Of a stretch of 28,259 nucleotides of DNA, positions 1 to 8,023 are shown one piece after another. The notes under the pieces were generated by a model. The model was not told where the DNA came from, ran no database searches, and saw only the letters and a program-made list of their open reading frames with translations. The stretch's first letter is position 1. Each line of letters opens with the position of its first letter. Where the stretch lies: contig PAFF01000096.1 in NCBI GenBank assembly GCA_002704045.1, positions 3,206-31,464 of the forward strand, written 5' to 3'. This stretch comes from Fidelibacterota bacterium (lineage in GTDB: Bacteria; Fidelibacterota; Marinisomatia; SCGC-AAA003-L08; GCA-002704045). The translations under genes and the position numbers were made by a program.

Positions 1-3000
1 GCACCCCAAGCTAGATCTATATATCCATCTCCAGGCGTTGCTGTGAAATCAGATGGAGGTAATATCATCCACATTCCACAATCTTCATTACTAGGAAATG
101 ATTCACCTGAAGGATAATTAGCAGTGACCTGATAACAATATTCAACATCGTGTATTGCAGTATCATCTTGAAATGTAAGTTCAGAAGTTGAGTTAAGATA
201 TGCACCATCTCTATAAATATTGTAATCAATAACACCATCACTACCTGCACTCCATTCAAGCAATACAAAACCTTCTCCACCTACCACATCCAATTGAGTT
301 GGAGCATCACCAGGAATAGGTGTTGCACAAGCTATATTAGATTCAGGAGACTCCCCATCTTCGTAAATACCAGTCAATGTATAACAATATTCATTCATAT
401 TTACAGCTGTAGAGTCATCATATTCATATGTTTCTGATGACACATTATCAAGATAATCACCATTTCTGTAAATGTTAAATGACATCAAATCACGATTTAT
501 ATTTTGATTAATTGCCATATCATTTTTCCATTCATCTATAGAAATTTCTTGATTAGTCTTGTTTGATTCGTGAGCTATATTTTCAAGTAGATTTCTATCA
601 TTATTACTAAAATTATCTCCACCTATACAAGCCTGATATGCCTCTTCGCACAAATCATCCCAGGAACTATCACAACAAAATGGATCTTGTGAAATTACTT
701 GCTCATAACACTCATCATCGTATGGAGCATCAGCAACACAATCACCAACTTCAAAATTACTTTCAGAAACTGTTATTTCATAGTTACCTTCTTGACCCCC
801 AAAACCATCAACAACAATATAATAACTTCCTGCACTTAATGAAACAGGATCTAATGTAGATGCCAAAGATCCCACTGGTGCATCATTACAAGTAAAATCA
901 TCATTATAATATCCTGTTGTTGTCTCAAAACAATCAAAATCCGCTGTAAAAATCTCAAGTTTTGTATCATAGTCAGTGTTTTGACTACAAACCGATACAG
1001 TTATATTTGTAGCTGTAGGTAGATACAAATAATAAGCTACATCAGCGCCAGATGAACCTTGAACAAGCCAATCATCTCCAGCACCAACATTACTTCCTTG
1101 ATGAGTATAAGGCAATGAAGGGATTTGATAATTTCCACATAGATCCGTTGCAGGTTCAAACCATTCTAAGTGAACTACACCATCACCTGCCTCAGCAGTT
1201 AAACCTGCAGGGGGCAATATCATCCACATAGCACAATCTTCATTGGTTGGACCGGACTCACCTAAATCATAATTAGCTGTAACAGTATAACAATATAATA
1301 CATCGTGCTCTGCTGTATTATCAATATAGGTAGTTTCAGCTGTATTTGCAATTGCTACACCATCCCTGTAAATTGTATAATCTATAACATCAGAAGCTGC
1401 TGCAAGCCAAGTTAATTCTAAAGCACCATCAATTGGCAGTACACTTAAATCACTTGCTGGCTGTAATATCCATTGATCACAAGCTTCATTTGAGGGTACA
1501 GAATTACCTTCATCATAAACTGCTTTTATGTAATAACAATATATGACATCGTGCTCTGTATCATAATCAAGATACTCAAATGTACTAATATCTACTTGAA
1601 CTAAAAATTGATCATCTCTAAAAACTTCATAATAAAGTAAATCTCTATCAATATTTTCAATAGATCTCATAACTACCAGATCTGGATTATCTACATCAAT
1701 ATCTAATTGTTCATCATAATTTTTTGTATATTCTAAATTATTATTAATTCTAGATGAATAAGGATCTGTAACTGTCGTTGTCAAACTAAAGTCATCAGTA
1801 TTAAATGTGGTACTTTCTTCATTAGTAAAACCACCTGATCCTCCACCTGAAACAGCTAATTCACCATCAACAAGTAAGCTATAATATCCTGGATCTATTA
1901 TACCATCACCAAAGGTATCAAATATTGTAAATGTATATGATCCTGGTGCAATTAGATAACTCCATTGATACAATACACCACCTTCCGTAAGTGATCCGGA
2001 TTCTATATTATCAATTACAGTACCGTCCGAACCTACAAGAGTCCACGATGTTTCTGTTGGCCAAGTGTCTGTCAATACTTCAACTGTTAATTCTCTTAAA
2101 GAACCTGGAGCATTCCAAGTGACATGAATATATTGTTCATCATCCATTCCAACCGCACTTACTCCAACTGGAGGGTTTAAAACATATGTAGAGCAAGCTT
2201 GGTTTGTCGGGAAAGATTCTCCAGATGGATATTCTGCTTTTACTTCGTAACAATATTCAACTCCTGCTATGACATTGGAATCATCAAAAATAGTATCATT
2301 GGTAGAGCCAAGAATTTGACCATCTTTATAGATATTGTATTGAATTAAATTTGGATCATTTGAGGCTTGCCATTCTAAACTTATTGTACCTCCCAAATCT
2401 GATGCAATCAAATTAGTTGGAGCTATACCAGGAATTGGAATAGCGCAAACTAACTCAGTTTGTGGAGATTCACCTTCTTCATATACGCCTGTTAAACTGT
2501 AACAATACTCAGTCATATTTTCTAATGGCTCATCTCTGTATGTAAAATCTTCTGATGGAACATTAGCAACCAAATTATTATCTCTGTAAATATTCCATGA
2601 TATTAATTCTCTACTAGTATTAAAATCCAACTCAACCATTTGAGGATTTGGAAATGGTGAAATAGGGTTCACACCATTTAAGTCAATAATATTGTTACTC
2701 AAAAATTCAGCTTCTCTTGCTCCTAAGCGCGTTATGGTTGTTATACCATCAACGTTTTCTCCATTGTAACCATTATCATCTTGCCACCCTTCTCCGTAAT
2801 CTCCATCTATACTGAAATAATAATAAACTGCATAACCTTCAAATTGAAAATATGCGTTATATTCAAATTCTCCAACTCCGCTACATAATCCATCACCAAG
2901 CTCAACTGCATCAGCTCCTCCCCAAGTTACTGGAAAACCATCAACATCTCCTGTTCCATCTTCGTTAAATGTTGCAACTCCTGGACCGCCGGGCGTGCCA

Positions 3001-4655
3001 GTACAATACCAATCATAGGTTAAACTCCAAGTACCAACCAAATCTGCATCTGTATTTGGATCAGGAAGTCCCCAAGCTAAATCAACATATCCATCTCCAG
3101 CACTAGCTTCTAAATCAGACGGTGGTAAAATCATCCACATTGCACAGTCTTCATTCGAATCAGGAGATTCTCCTTCTTCATAAACTGCTCTTACAGTGTA
3201 ACAGTATTCTACATCATGAATTGCTGTAAAGTCAGAAAACATTGCATCAGATGTGTTATCTAAATACTCACCATCTCTGTAAATATTAAAACTTTGCTGC
3301 GCGTTATCAGGATGTGGATCCCACGTCATATATATATGATCACCCTGACCTTGAGTACTCAAATTTGATGGTTCACTTAGCTGAGGAGTAGCACAAGCTG
3401 TATTTGAATAGCCAGAGCTTCCTTCATCATACACAGCAACGATGTTATAGCAATACTCAACTAGATAACTTAGACCTTGGTTATCAAGATATTGCGACTC
3501 TGTAGTGAATTCAATTCCTTGATTATCTCTATAAATTTCAAACCCAAGCAACTCTCTTGCCAATCCTCCTAGATTAAACTGCTCTTGCCCTTCCGTACCA
3601 GTTTCTAAAGTTCCTGAAGCTACAACATTACCATTAGAATCAGTAATTTCATAAATGTTACCATTCCATCCATCCCCAAAGGTATCATACATGAAAATTG
3701 TATAATCACCAGGTGCTAATAACAGATCATATTGCCCAACAGCTCCATTGGCAACAGATTGACCCTCATACTGTAAATCCCAAGATACTTCACTTTCCCA
3801 AGTACCACCTCCAACAAACATAGTATATTCTCCTAAACCAGGAGGGTTCCAATCAAGAAAAATTTCCAGACCATTTTCTGAGGCTGTTAAATCACCTGGC
3901 TCCTCAAGATATAAATCAAGTGTACTACCACAAGATTCATTGGAAACATCAGATTCTATAAAATCATTGTAAGCAGATACAGTGTAACAATATTGTGTAT
4001 TAATATCTAAACCTGAATCAGCAAAATTAGTAAATTCAGATGTACCTAAAAACACACCATCTCTAAAAATTGAATATCCAGTTACTGTCCAGGGCTCAGG
4101 GTGACTCCATGACAAATTCATCATTTCCCAACCACCAACTGTTACTAAATTTTCTGGAGCAAAAAGTGGTGGAGGATCTTCACCAACAACAGTAACTAAA
4201 CCTGTTTCTACTGTAAAATCAACAGCAGAAGCATTTGGATCTGAAAGAACAGATGCTTCTGGAAGAATTGATAGTTGTATTTCAGTACTATACTGACTGG
4301 TAGAGGTAAATGTTATATCAACAATTGAACCTTGACCTGGTTCTATGAAACCACCTCCTATGTCAAAACCTAAAATTATAAAACTTCCATCTTCTTGCTC
4401 ATTACCTACAAGCGTAAAATTTGGAGTTCTAGAAGTTGTTGAAACATCTAATTCTACATTTGATACTGTTAAATAGTTCGGCCAATCAACAATTCGAATT
4501 TCAAATCCACTAATATTTTCATCATTTGATAAATTTGTTGATATAATTACAGTTTCACCTGCGTTTACAGTACCATCACCCATAGATAATACTGCTTGTG
4601 TAAAAGTAAAATTAAAAAATAAAATAGAAATAAAAAGATATATTCTTTTCATCAT
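1..4655 (-). CDS. Secreted cohesin-like + multi-FN3 surface protein (3' end cut by the window)
   Basis: One continuous minus-strand frame of 1551 codons runs from ATG 4655 to base 1 with no stop, so the C-terminus lies outside. The start is supported by GGGGGAGG five bases upstream; a second in-frame ATG follows at once. Residues 1-20 are a signal peptide (MMKRIYLFISILFFNFTFTQ). Residues 20-165 resemble a cohesin-type beta sandwich (MGDGTVNAGETV, NISGFEIRIVDW, GFDIGGGFIEPGQGSIVDI). Then come about ten FN3-like modules with the recurring pattern 'PPSDL.A..GDG...L.W ... YNIYRDG ... EYCYTV.A.Y..GES..SNE.C'. Modules 2, 4, 6 and 8 are interrupted by other domains: a GDGWNG module (near aa 330), a lipocalin-like segment starting DLVGTWSLTYDW (aa 532-640), a second, weaker GDG module (near aa 920), and a PPC-like domain (aa 1168-1295) followed by a CCDSSWDDLC Cys motif. 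A T9SS tail would be expected beyond the left edge, but this is not visible. Probably an adhesin or scaffold-like surface protein; substrate unknown. Confidence 0.9.
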   Translation of the reverse strand, partial: MMKRIYLFISILFFNFTFTQAVLSMGDGTVNAGETVIISTNLSNDENISGFEIRIVDWPNYLTVSNVELDVSTTSRTPNFTLVGNEQEDGSFIILGFDIGGGFIEPGQGSIVDITFTSTSQYSTEIQLSILPEASVLSDPNASAVDFTVETGLVTVVGEDPPPLFAPENLVTVGGWEMMNLSWSHPEPWTVTGYSIFRDGVFLGTSEFTNFADSGLDINTQYCYTVSAYNDFIESDVSNESCGSTLDLYLEEPGDLTASENGLEIFLDWNPPGLGEYTMFVGGGTWESEVSWDLQYEGQSVANGAVGQYDLLLAPGDYTIFMYDTFGDGWNGNIYEITDSNGNVVASGTLETGTEGQEQFNLGGLARELLGFEIYRDNQGIEFTTESQYLDNQGLSYLVEYCYNIVAVYDEGSSGYSNTACATPQLSEPSNLSTQGQGDHIYMTWDPHPDNAQQSFNIYRDGEYLDNTSDAMFSDFTAIHDVEYCYTVRAVYEEGESPDSNEDCAMWMILPPSDLEASAGDGYVDLAWGLPDPNTDADLVGTWSLTYDWYCTGTPGGPGVATFNEDGTGDVDGFPVTWGGADAVELGDGLCSGVGEFEYNAYFQFEGYAVYYYFSIDGDYGEGWQDDNGYNGENVDGITTITRLGAREAEFLSNNIIDLNGVNPISPFPNPQMVELDFNTSRELISWNIYRDNNLVANVPSEDFTYRDEPLENMTEYCYSLTGVYEEGESPQTELVCAIPIPGIAPTNLIASDLGGTISLEWQASNDPNLIQYNIYKDGQILGSTNDTIFDDSNVIAGVEYCYEVKAEYPSGESFPTNQACSTYVLNPPVGVSAVGMDDEQYIHVTWNAPGSLRELTVEVLTDTWPTETSWTLVGSDGTVIDNIESGSLTEGGVLYQWSYLIAPGSYTFTIFDTFGDGIIDPGYYSLLVDGELAVSGGGSGGFTNEESTTFNTDDFSLTTTVTDPYSSRINNNLEYTKNYDEQLDIDVDNPDLVVMRSIENIDRDLLYYEVFRDDQFLVQVDISTFEYLDYDTEHDVIYCYYIKAVYDEGNSVPSNEACDQWILQPASDLSVLPIDGALELTWLAAASDVIDYTIYRDGVAIANTAETTYIDNTAEHDVLYCYTVTANYDLGESGPTNEDCAMWMILPPAGLTAEAGDGVVHLEWFEPATDLCGNYQIPSLPYTHQGSNVGAGDDWLVQGSSGADVAYYLYLPTATNITVSVCSQNTDYDTKLEIFTADFDCFETTTGYYNDDFTCNDAPVGSLASTLDPVSLSAGSYYIVVDGFGGQEGNYEITVSESNFEVGDCVADAPYDDECYEQVISQDPFCCDSSWDDLCEEAYQACIGGDNFSNNDRNLLENIAHESNKTNQEISIDEWKNDMAINQNINRDLMSFNIYRNGDYLDNVSSETYEYDDSTAVNMNEYCYTLTGIYEDGESPESNIACATPIPGDAPTQLDVVGGEGFVLLEWSAGSDGVIDYNIYRDGAYLNSTSELTFQDDTAIHDVEYCYQVTANYPSGESFPSNEDCGMWMILPPSDFTATPGDGYIDLAWG

Positions 4656-4660
4656 TAAAA

Positions 4661-4668
4661 CCTCCCCC
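4661..4668 (-). promoter_or_regulatory. Shine-Dalgarno for the gene starting at 4655
   Basis: On the minus strand GGGGGAGG is followed by TTTTA and then ATGATG. The five-base spacing from GGAGG favours the first ATG (4655) over the second (4652). Confidence 0.75.
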
Positions 4669-4685
4669 TGTTTTAAGAAATGAAT

Positions 4686-4708
4686 AAAAAATGCTTATAG
4701 CATTTTTT
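4686..4708 (-). terminator. Possible rho-independent terminator after the protease-lipoprotein pair
   Basis: Perfect 9-bp inverted repeat AAAAAATGC / GCATTTTTT around a 5-base loop, read on the minus strand with the T-rich arm last. It lies about 100 bases past the stop of the lipoprotein gene. The stem has few GC pairs, so it is weak. It ends only about 30 bases before the next ATG (4655), leaving little room for a separate promoter. It may therefore be leaky or a leader hairpin. Confidence 0.45.
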
Positions 4709-4806
4709 ACTTTTAAATTGCTTCGACTTGAACCTATTAATTTTATAGAAAATTAACTATAGAAATTAGAACAAGTTACATACATTTACAAAAGAGTAAA
4801 TTATGT

Positions 4807-5289
4807 TTATTTATCCCAGATAAATGGCTTGGTTACTGAGTTGATTTTAACTCCTTTTTTACCAGCTATAATAGGATCCAAACTAACCTCTAATGGGAAT
4901 TTTATATCCTGCTTTTTTTTGGCTTTCAAAATACACAAAATATTATCTGATAAAAATAAAGATTCTGATTCAGATATAACAGCACCCTTAATAGAAAATC
5001 CTAAAAATGTTGACTTTCCACCTTTCATCATAAATTCCTGTTGTTCTCCTATACCACCAGAGATTCCTTCTAAATTAAAATATTCTTTTGGAAGTAGATC
5101 TGCTTGAAACCCTGCAACTGGGATAGTAGTATAAAGATAAACTGCAATATCTAATGTTCCATCTCCATTATCTTTGATTGATTCAATTCCAATTTCAGTA
5201 CCTTGCAATACCTCAGCTTTTTTACCACCTGCTTTTGGATTAGAACAAAAAAGTAACATTGGTAATATTATAAACGATAAATATCTCAT
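4807..5289 (-). CDS. Small probable lipoprotein consisting of one cohesin-like domain
   Basis: 160 residues. The N-terminus MRYLSFIILPMLLFCSNPKAG is a short signal sequence with a plausible lipobox (L-L-F-C, Cys16); Phe just before the Cys is unusual, so signal peptidase II processing is likely but not certain. The rest reads as a single beta-sandwich with cohesin-like order: 'GDGTLDIAVYLYTTIPVAGFQADL', then 'FNLEGISGG', 'GFSIKGAVI', 'SDNILCILKAK', and a last strand with FPLEVSLDPIIAG. Cohesins are the receptors for dockerins in cellulosome-type complexes. The gene starts 14 bases after the stop of a dockerin-bearing protease, and AGGAG sits five bases before its ATG, so the two are very probably one operon. 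Inferred role: lipid-anchored receptor that holds the dockerin protease. Alternative: an unrelated Ig-like lipoprotein. No membrane segment beyond the signal. Confidence 0.85.
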   Translation of the reverse strand: MRYLSFIILPMLLFCSNPKAGGKKAEVLQGTEIGIESIKDNGDGTLDIAVYLYTTIPVAGFQADLLPKEYFNLEGISGGIGEQQEFMMKGGKSTFLGFSIKGAVISESESLFLSDNILCILKAKKKQDIKFPLEVSLDPIIAGKKGVKINSVTKPFIWDK

Positions 5290-5294
5290 TTTTA

Positions 5295-5299
5295 CTCCT
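5295..5299 (-). promoter_or_regulatory. Shine-Dalgarno in the 14-base protease/lipoprotein gap
   Basis: AGGAG with five-base spacing to ATG 5289. It lies inside the short gap after the TAA of the protease gene, which fixes the start and supports translation of the small gene from a shared transcript. Confidence 0.75.
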
Positions 5300-5303
5300 A
5301 TTT

Positions 5304-7937
5304 TTAGCTACCTAATATATTATTTATTATTGATATAATATCTAAAATATCTAAAATATTATCATTATTTAAATCTCCAGCTGACTCCTGATAATAATTT
5401 GGCTGACTTTGGTTTAAAATGATTGCAACAATGGTTATCACATCTGATATGTTAATAATTTGATCACAATCTAAATCACCTAATAGAAAATTATCACATT
5501 CAAAATCATAATTTACTTCGAACGATCCAGTCCTATGCATATCTCCTTTATACATTTTCCAATAGTTTTCATTATTACCTATACTTTTGACATCAATAAT
5601 AGAAATTCCAGCTGTTGTTCCAAAAATTAATTCTAAATCATCGTCGAAATCAATATCATCAATCGAAGGAGATCCAATGATTGAAAAATCACCATTTATT
5701 GGGAAAAATTGTGTAGAAACTCCATCAATTGAATAGGAAGAAATACGACCACCCGAATTACCAAAAATAATTTCAGCTTGCCCATCATTATCTAAATCTG
5801 AAAAAGAAGGGGAAATAGTAATACTATTATTAGTATTTATTGGGAAACCTTGTAAAATATGACCATTTTCATCTAAACCATGCAGAATACCTAAATCTGT
5901 CCCAAAGAAAAGACCTACTTTATTGTTCAAATTTAAAAATCCTGTTGAAGTAGAAATGCTTGAGCCAGCATCAAAACTCCATATCATTTCTCCTAAACTG
6001 TTAATTGCATAATAATAGTTATCTCTACATCCAGCAAGAATTATAATATCATCATTTGAACTTAATACTGATGGTGATGATTTAAATTTTCCATTTGAGG
6101 TAAAAGGAAATCCATTTGCAATACTACCATTATCATAAATCAAATAAATATTATTAGATTCAGTTGCTATTACAATATCATGAAGACCATTTTCATCAAC
6201 ATCAAAAATTGAAGGGCCTCTCAAGACTTTTTCTCCAATGAACAAAGGAAAATTTTCAACTGGTGAACCATCGTAATTTATTACATATAAATAGCTTGAA
6301 TTTGAATAGCCTGCAATAGCAATTTCTAAATCGTCATCATAATCAAAATTACCAATCGCAGGTGTACCCATTAGAAATTGATCTAAATCTAATACTAAAT
6401 CTTGACCTCCTGACAAATTTATAATATTAAGTAAACCATTTTTAGATACAATAATAATTTCAAAATCACCATCTAAATTGAGATCAGCAATAGCTGGTGC
6501 TCCCCAAATATCATCTCCTACACCAACAGGAAAACCATTTTTTTCATTTCCAAGTCTATCAATACAATGAACAAGCCCATCATAATCTCCAAATATCATT
6601 TCTTTTTCGCCATCTTGATCAATATCAAAAACAAAAGGAGACGATTCAACTTGGTTGTAACCTGTTAAAGGGAACCTTTCTTGATATAGACTAACTTCTA
6701 ACTTAAGATCAAATTCTTTTAAATATATTGTTTCGTTCTGAGTTTCTGAAGTTAATATTGCTTTTAAATGAAAAATACCTAATTCTGAAAGGGTTTCAAT
6801 TTTAAATGGATCACTATCGGTTGAATAGTTTTGACCAGAACTTAGAATATCTATAGAATGAGTTCCATCTATAATATTTATATAAGGACTATTTGATACT
6901 AAATTAATTTCTACATTATTTGCATCTGGCCAATTTTCCCAATTTTGGATATTGATATTTACTGAAGCAACTTCATATGGATTTATCTTTCCATCTCCAT
7001 CTCCATTAAATTCAACAATACTAGAATCTATCATAATAATAAATGGATTAATAGGAGGATAATTCAATTCGGGTCTTTCAGTCTCAATTGTATAAACAGA
7101 TTTAATATTTTGATCATTTGATAAATACGTTCTACAATTTTTTGTTGAATATGACATTAAATTTGTTTCATCTGGATCAAATTGATCACCGTGACCATCA
7201 ACATACTCTCCTATGTATTCACAAGAATCTCCAACGAGATCAGAAAGATTGGGATCTGCTGGAGTATCACAAAGACCATCACCCCTTGTTGAGCATTCTG
7301 TTCCATCTACATATTCAGTACTATTACCTGAAATTACTCCATTTTCATCAGGATCTACTGAGCCCTGATGAGTATGAAATAAATTAAAATAATGACCTAT
7401 CTCATGAGCTAGAGTTGAATGATTATCTGATGTAGCAAAACAACTATTTGCCATAATGATGCCCTGTGTATTATACCAAGTAAATGTTGATATCCCGCAC
7501 AAATCATTTTCACCATTATTTAATATATCTACAGCATAAATATTAATTGAGTTTTCAACTACATTTATTTGCCTCAATTGATCCATTTCTTCGTATGATT
7601 CTATTGATAGAAAATCTGAATTATCAATGTAATCAATATTTCCAAGTTGATATGGCAAAATATTGGAGTTTGAATATGCATTTAAAATATCAGATAAACC
7701 TATGTCAATTCTGTGAGGAGGTAACCCTCCTACTCCATTATCTGATCTAACTATATGAAATGTTATCGGTGCCCATATTATATTTGGCATTTCATCACGT
7801 TCAATGTTTGCCTTTTCAACAGAAAAATTTTTTATATTTTTTTGATAGTTTTCAAAATCAGGGACTGTTCCACATTCCTCAAAAGCACTCAAAGCTAAAG
7901 ATAGGAATAATATGATGATTAAATTTTTTACTTCCAT
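5304..7937 (-). CDS. Secreted M43-type metzincin metallopeptidase with FG-GAP propeller and C-terminal dockerin
   Basis: 877 residues. A signal peptide (about aa 1-18, MEVKNLIIILFLSLALSA) precedes a zinc protease of the M43 (cytophagalysin/ulilysin) type. It has HEIGHYFNLFH at 178-188 (three zinc-binding His and the catalytic Glu179), the family motif GDGLCDTPADP at 219-229 and the Met-turn MSY at 261-263. Then comes an interdomain beta region. Eight motifs of the type 'SP.I.D.D.DG..EI.FG...G' follow, reading as an FG-GAP/VCBS-like beta-propeller that ends in YWKMYKGDMHRTGSF. Residues 818-877 are a dockerin with two calcium loops: D821, D823, D825, N829, D832 and D855, N857, D859, D863, D866. 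There is no T9SS sorting tail, unlike the neighbours. The start lacks a Shine-Dalgarno; ATG 7937 directly precedes the signal peptide. Predicted role: surface-held extracellular protease, possibly docked on the cohesin-like lipoprotein encoded next. Confidence 0.93.
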   Translation of the reverse strand: MEVKNLIIILFLSLALSAFEECGTVPDFENYQKNIKNFSVEKANIERDEMPNIIWAPITFHIVRSDNGVGGLPPHRIDIGLSDILNAYSNSNILPYQLGNIDYIDNSDFLSIESYEEMDQLRQINVVENSINIYAVDILNNGENDLCGISTFTWYNTQGIIMANSCFATSDNHSTLAHEIGHYFNLFHTHQGSVDPDENGVISGNSTEYVDGTECSTRGDGLCDTPADPNLSDLVGDSCEYIGEYVDGHGDQFDPDETNLMSYSTKNCRTYLSNDQNIKSVYTIETERPELNYPPINPFIIMIDSSIVEFNGDGDGKINPYEVASVNINIQNWENWPDANNVEINLVSNSPYINIIDGTHSIDILSSGQNYSTDSDPFKIETLSELGIFHLKAILTSETQNETIYLKEFDLKLEVSLYQERFPLTGYNQVESSPFVFDIDQDGEKEMIFGDYDGLVHCIDRLGNEKNGFPVGVGDDIWGAPAIADLNLDGDFEIIIVSKNGLLNIINLSGGQDLVLDLDQFLMGTPAIGNFDYDDDLEIAIAGYSNSSYLYVINYDGSPVENFPLFIGEKVLRGPSIFDVDENGLHDIVIATESNNIYLIYDNGSIANGFPFTSNGKFKSSPSVLSSNDDIIILAGCRDNYYYAINSLGEMIWSFDAGSSISTSTGFLNLNNKVGLFFGTDLGILHGLDENGHILQGFPINTNNSITISPSFSDLDNDGQAEIIFGNSGGRISSYSIDGVSTQFFPINGDFSIIGSPSIDDIDFDDDLELIFGTTAGISIIDVKSIGNNENYWKMYKGDMHRTGSFEVNYDFECDNFLLGDLDCDQIINISDVITIVAIILNQSQPNYYQESAGDLNNDNILDILDIISIINNILGS

Positions 7938-7964
7938 TATATATAATTTATCAATTTCTTAACT

Positions 7965-8003
7965 AAAAAAAGAAAGCCCTATCTGCAATCAGATAGGGCT
8001 TTC
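7965..8003 (-). terminator. Rho-independent terminator of the 1779-aa gene
   Basis: A perfect 14-bp stem (GAAAGCCCTATCTG with its complement) around a 4-base loop, followed on the minus strand by seven T. It lies 21 bases past the stop codon. No T-run follows on the plus strand, so the orientation is clear. Confidence 0.92.
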
Positions 8004-8023
8004 ATAATTAAGATGTTCTTAAA

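Noticed and set aside
4829..5107. 92-aa plus-strand frame
   Set aside because: Antisense to the cohesin-like lipoprotein gene, which has a signal sequence, a Shine-Dalgarno and a sensible fold pattern; the plus frame has none.
5304..5490. A T9SS tail on the 877-aa protease
   Set aside because: The last 60 residues are two calcium loops ending ILGS; there is no PNPFN motif and no basic final strand.
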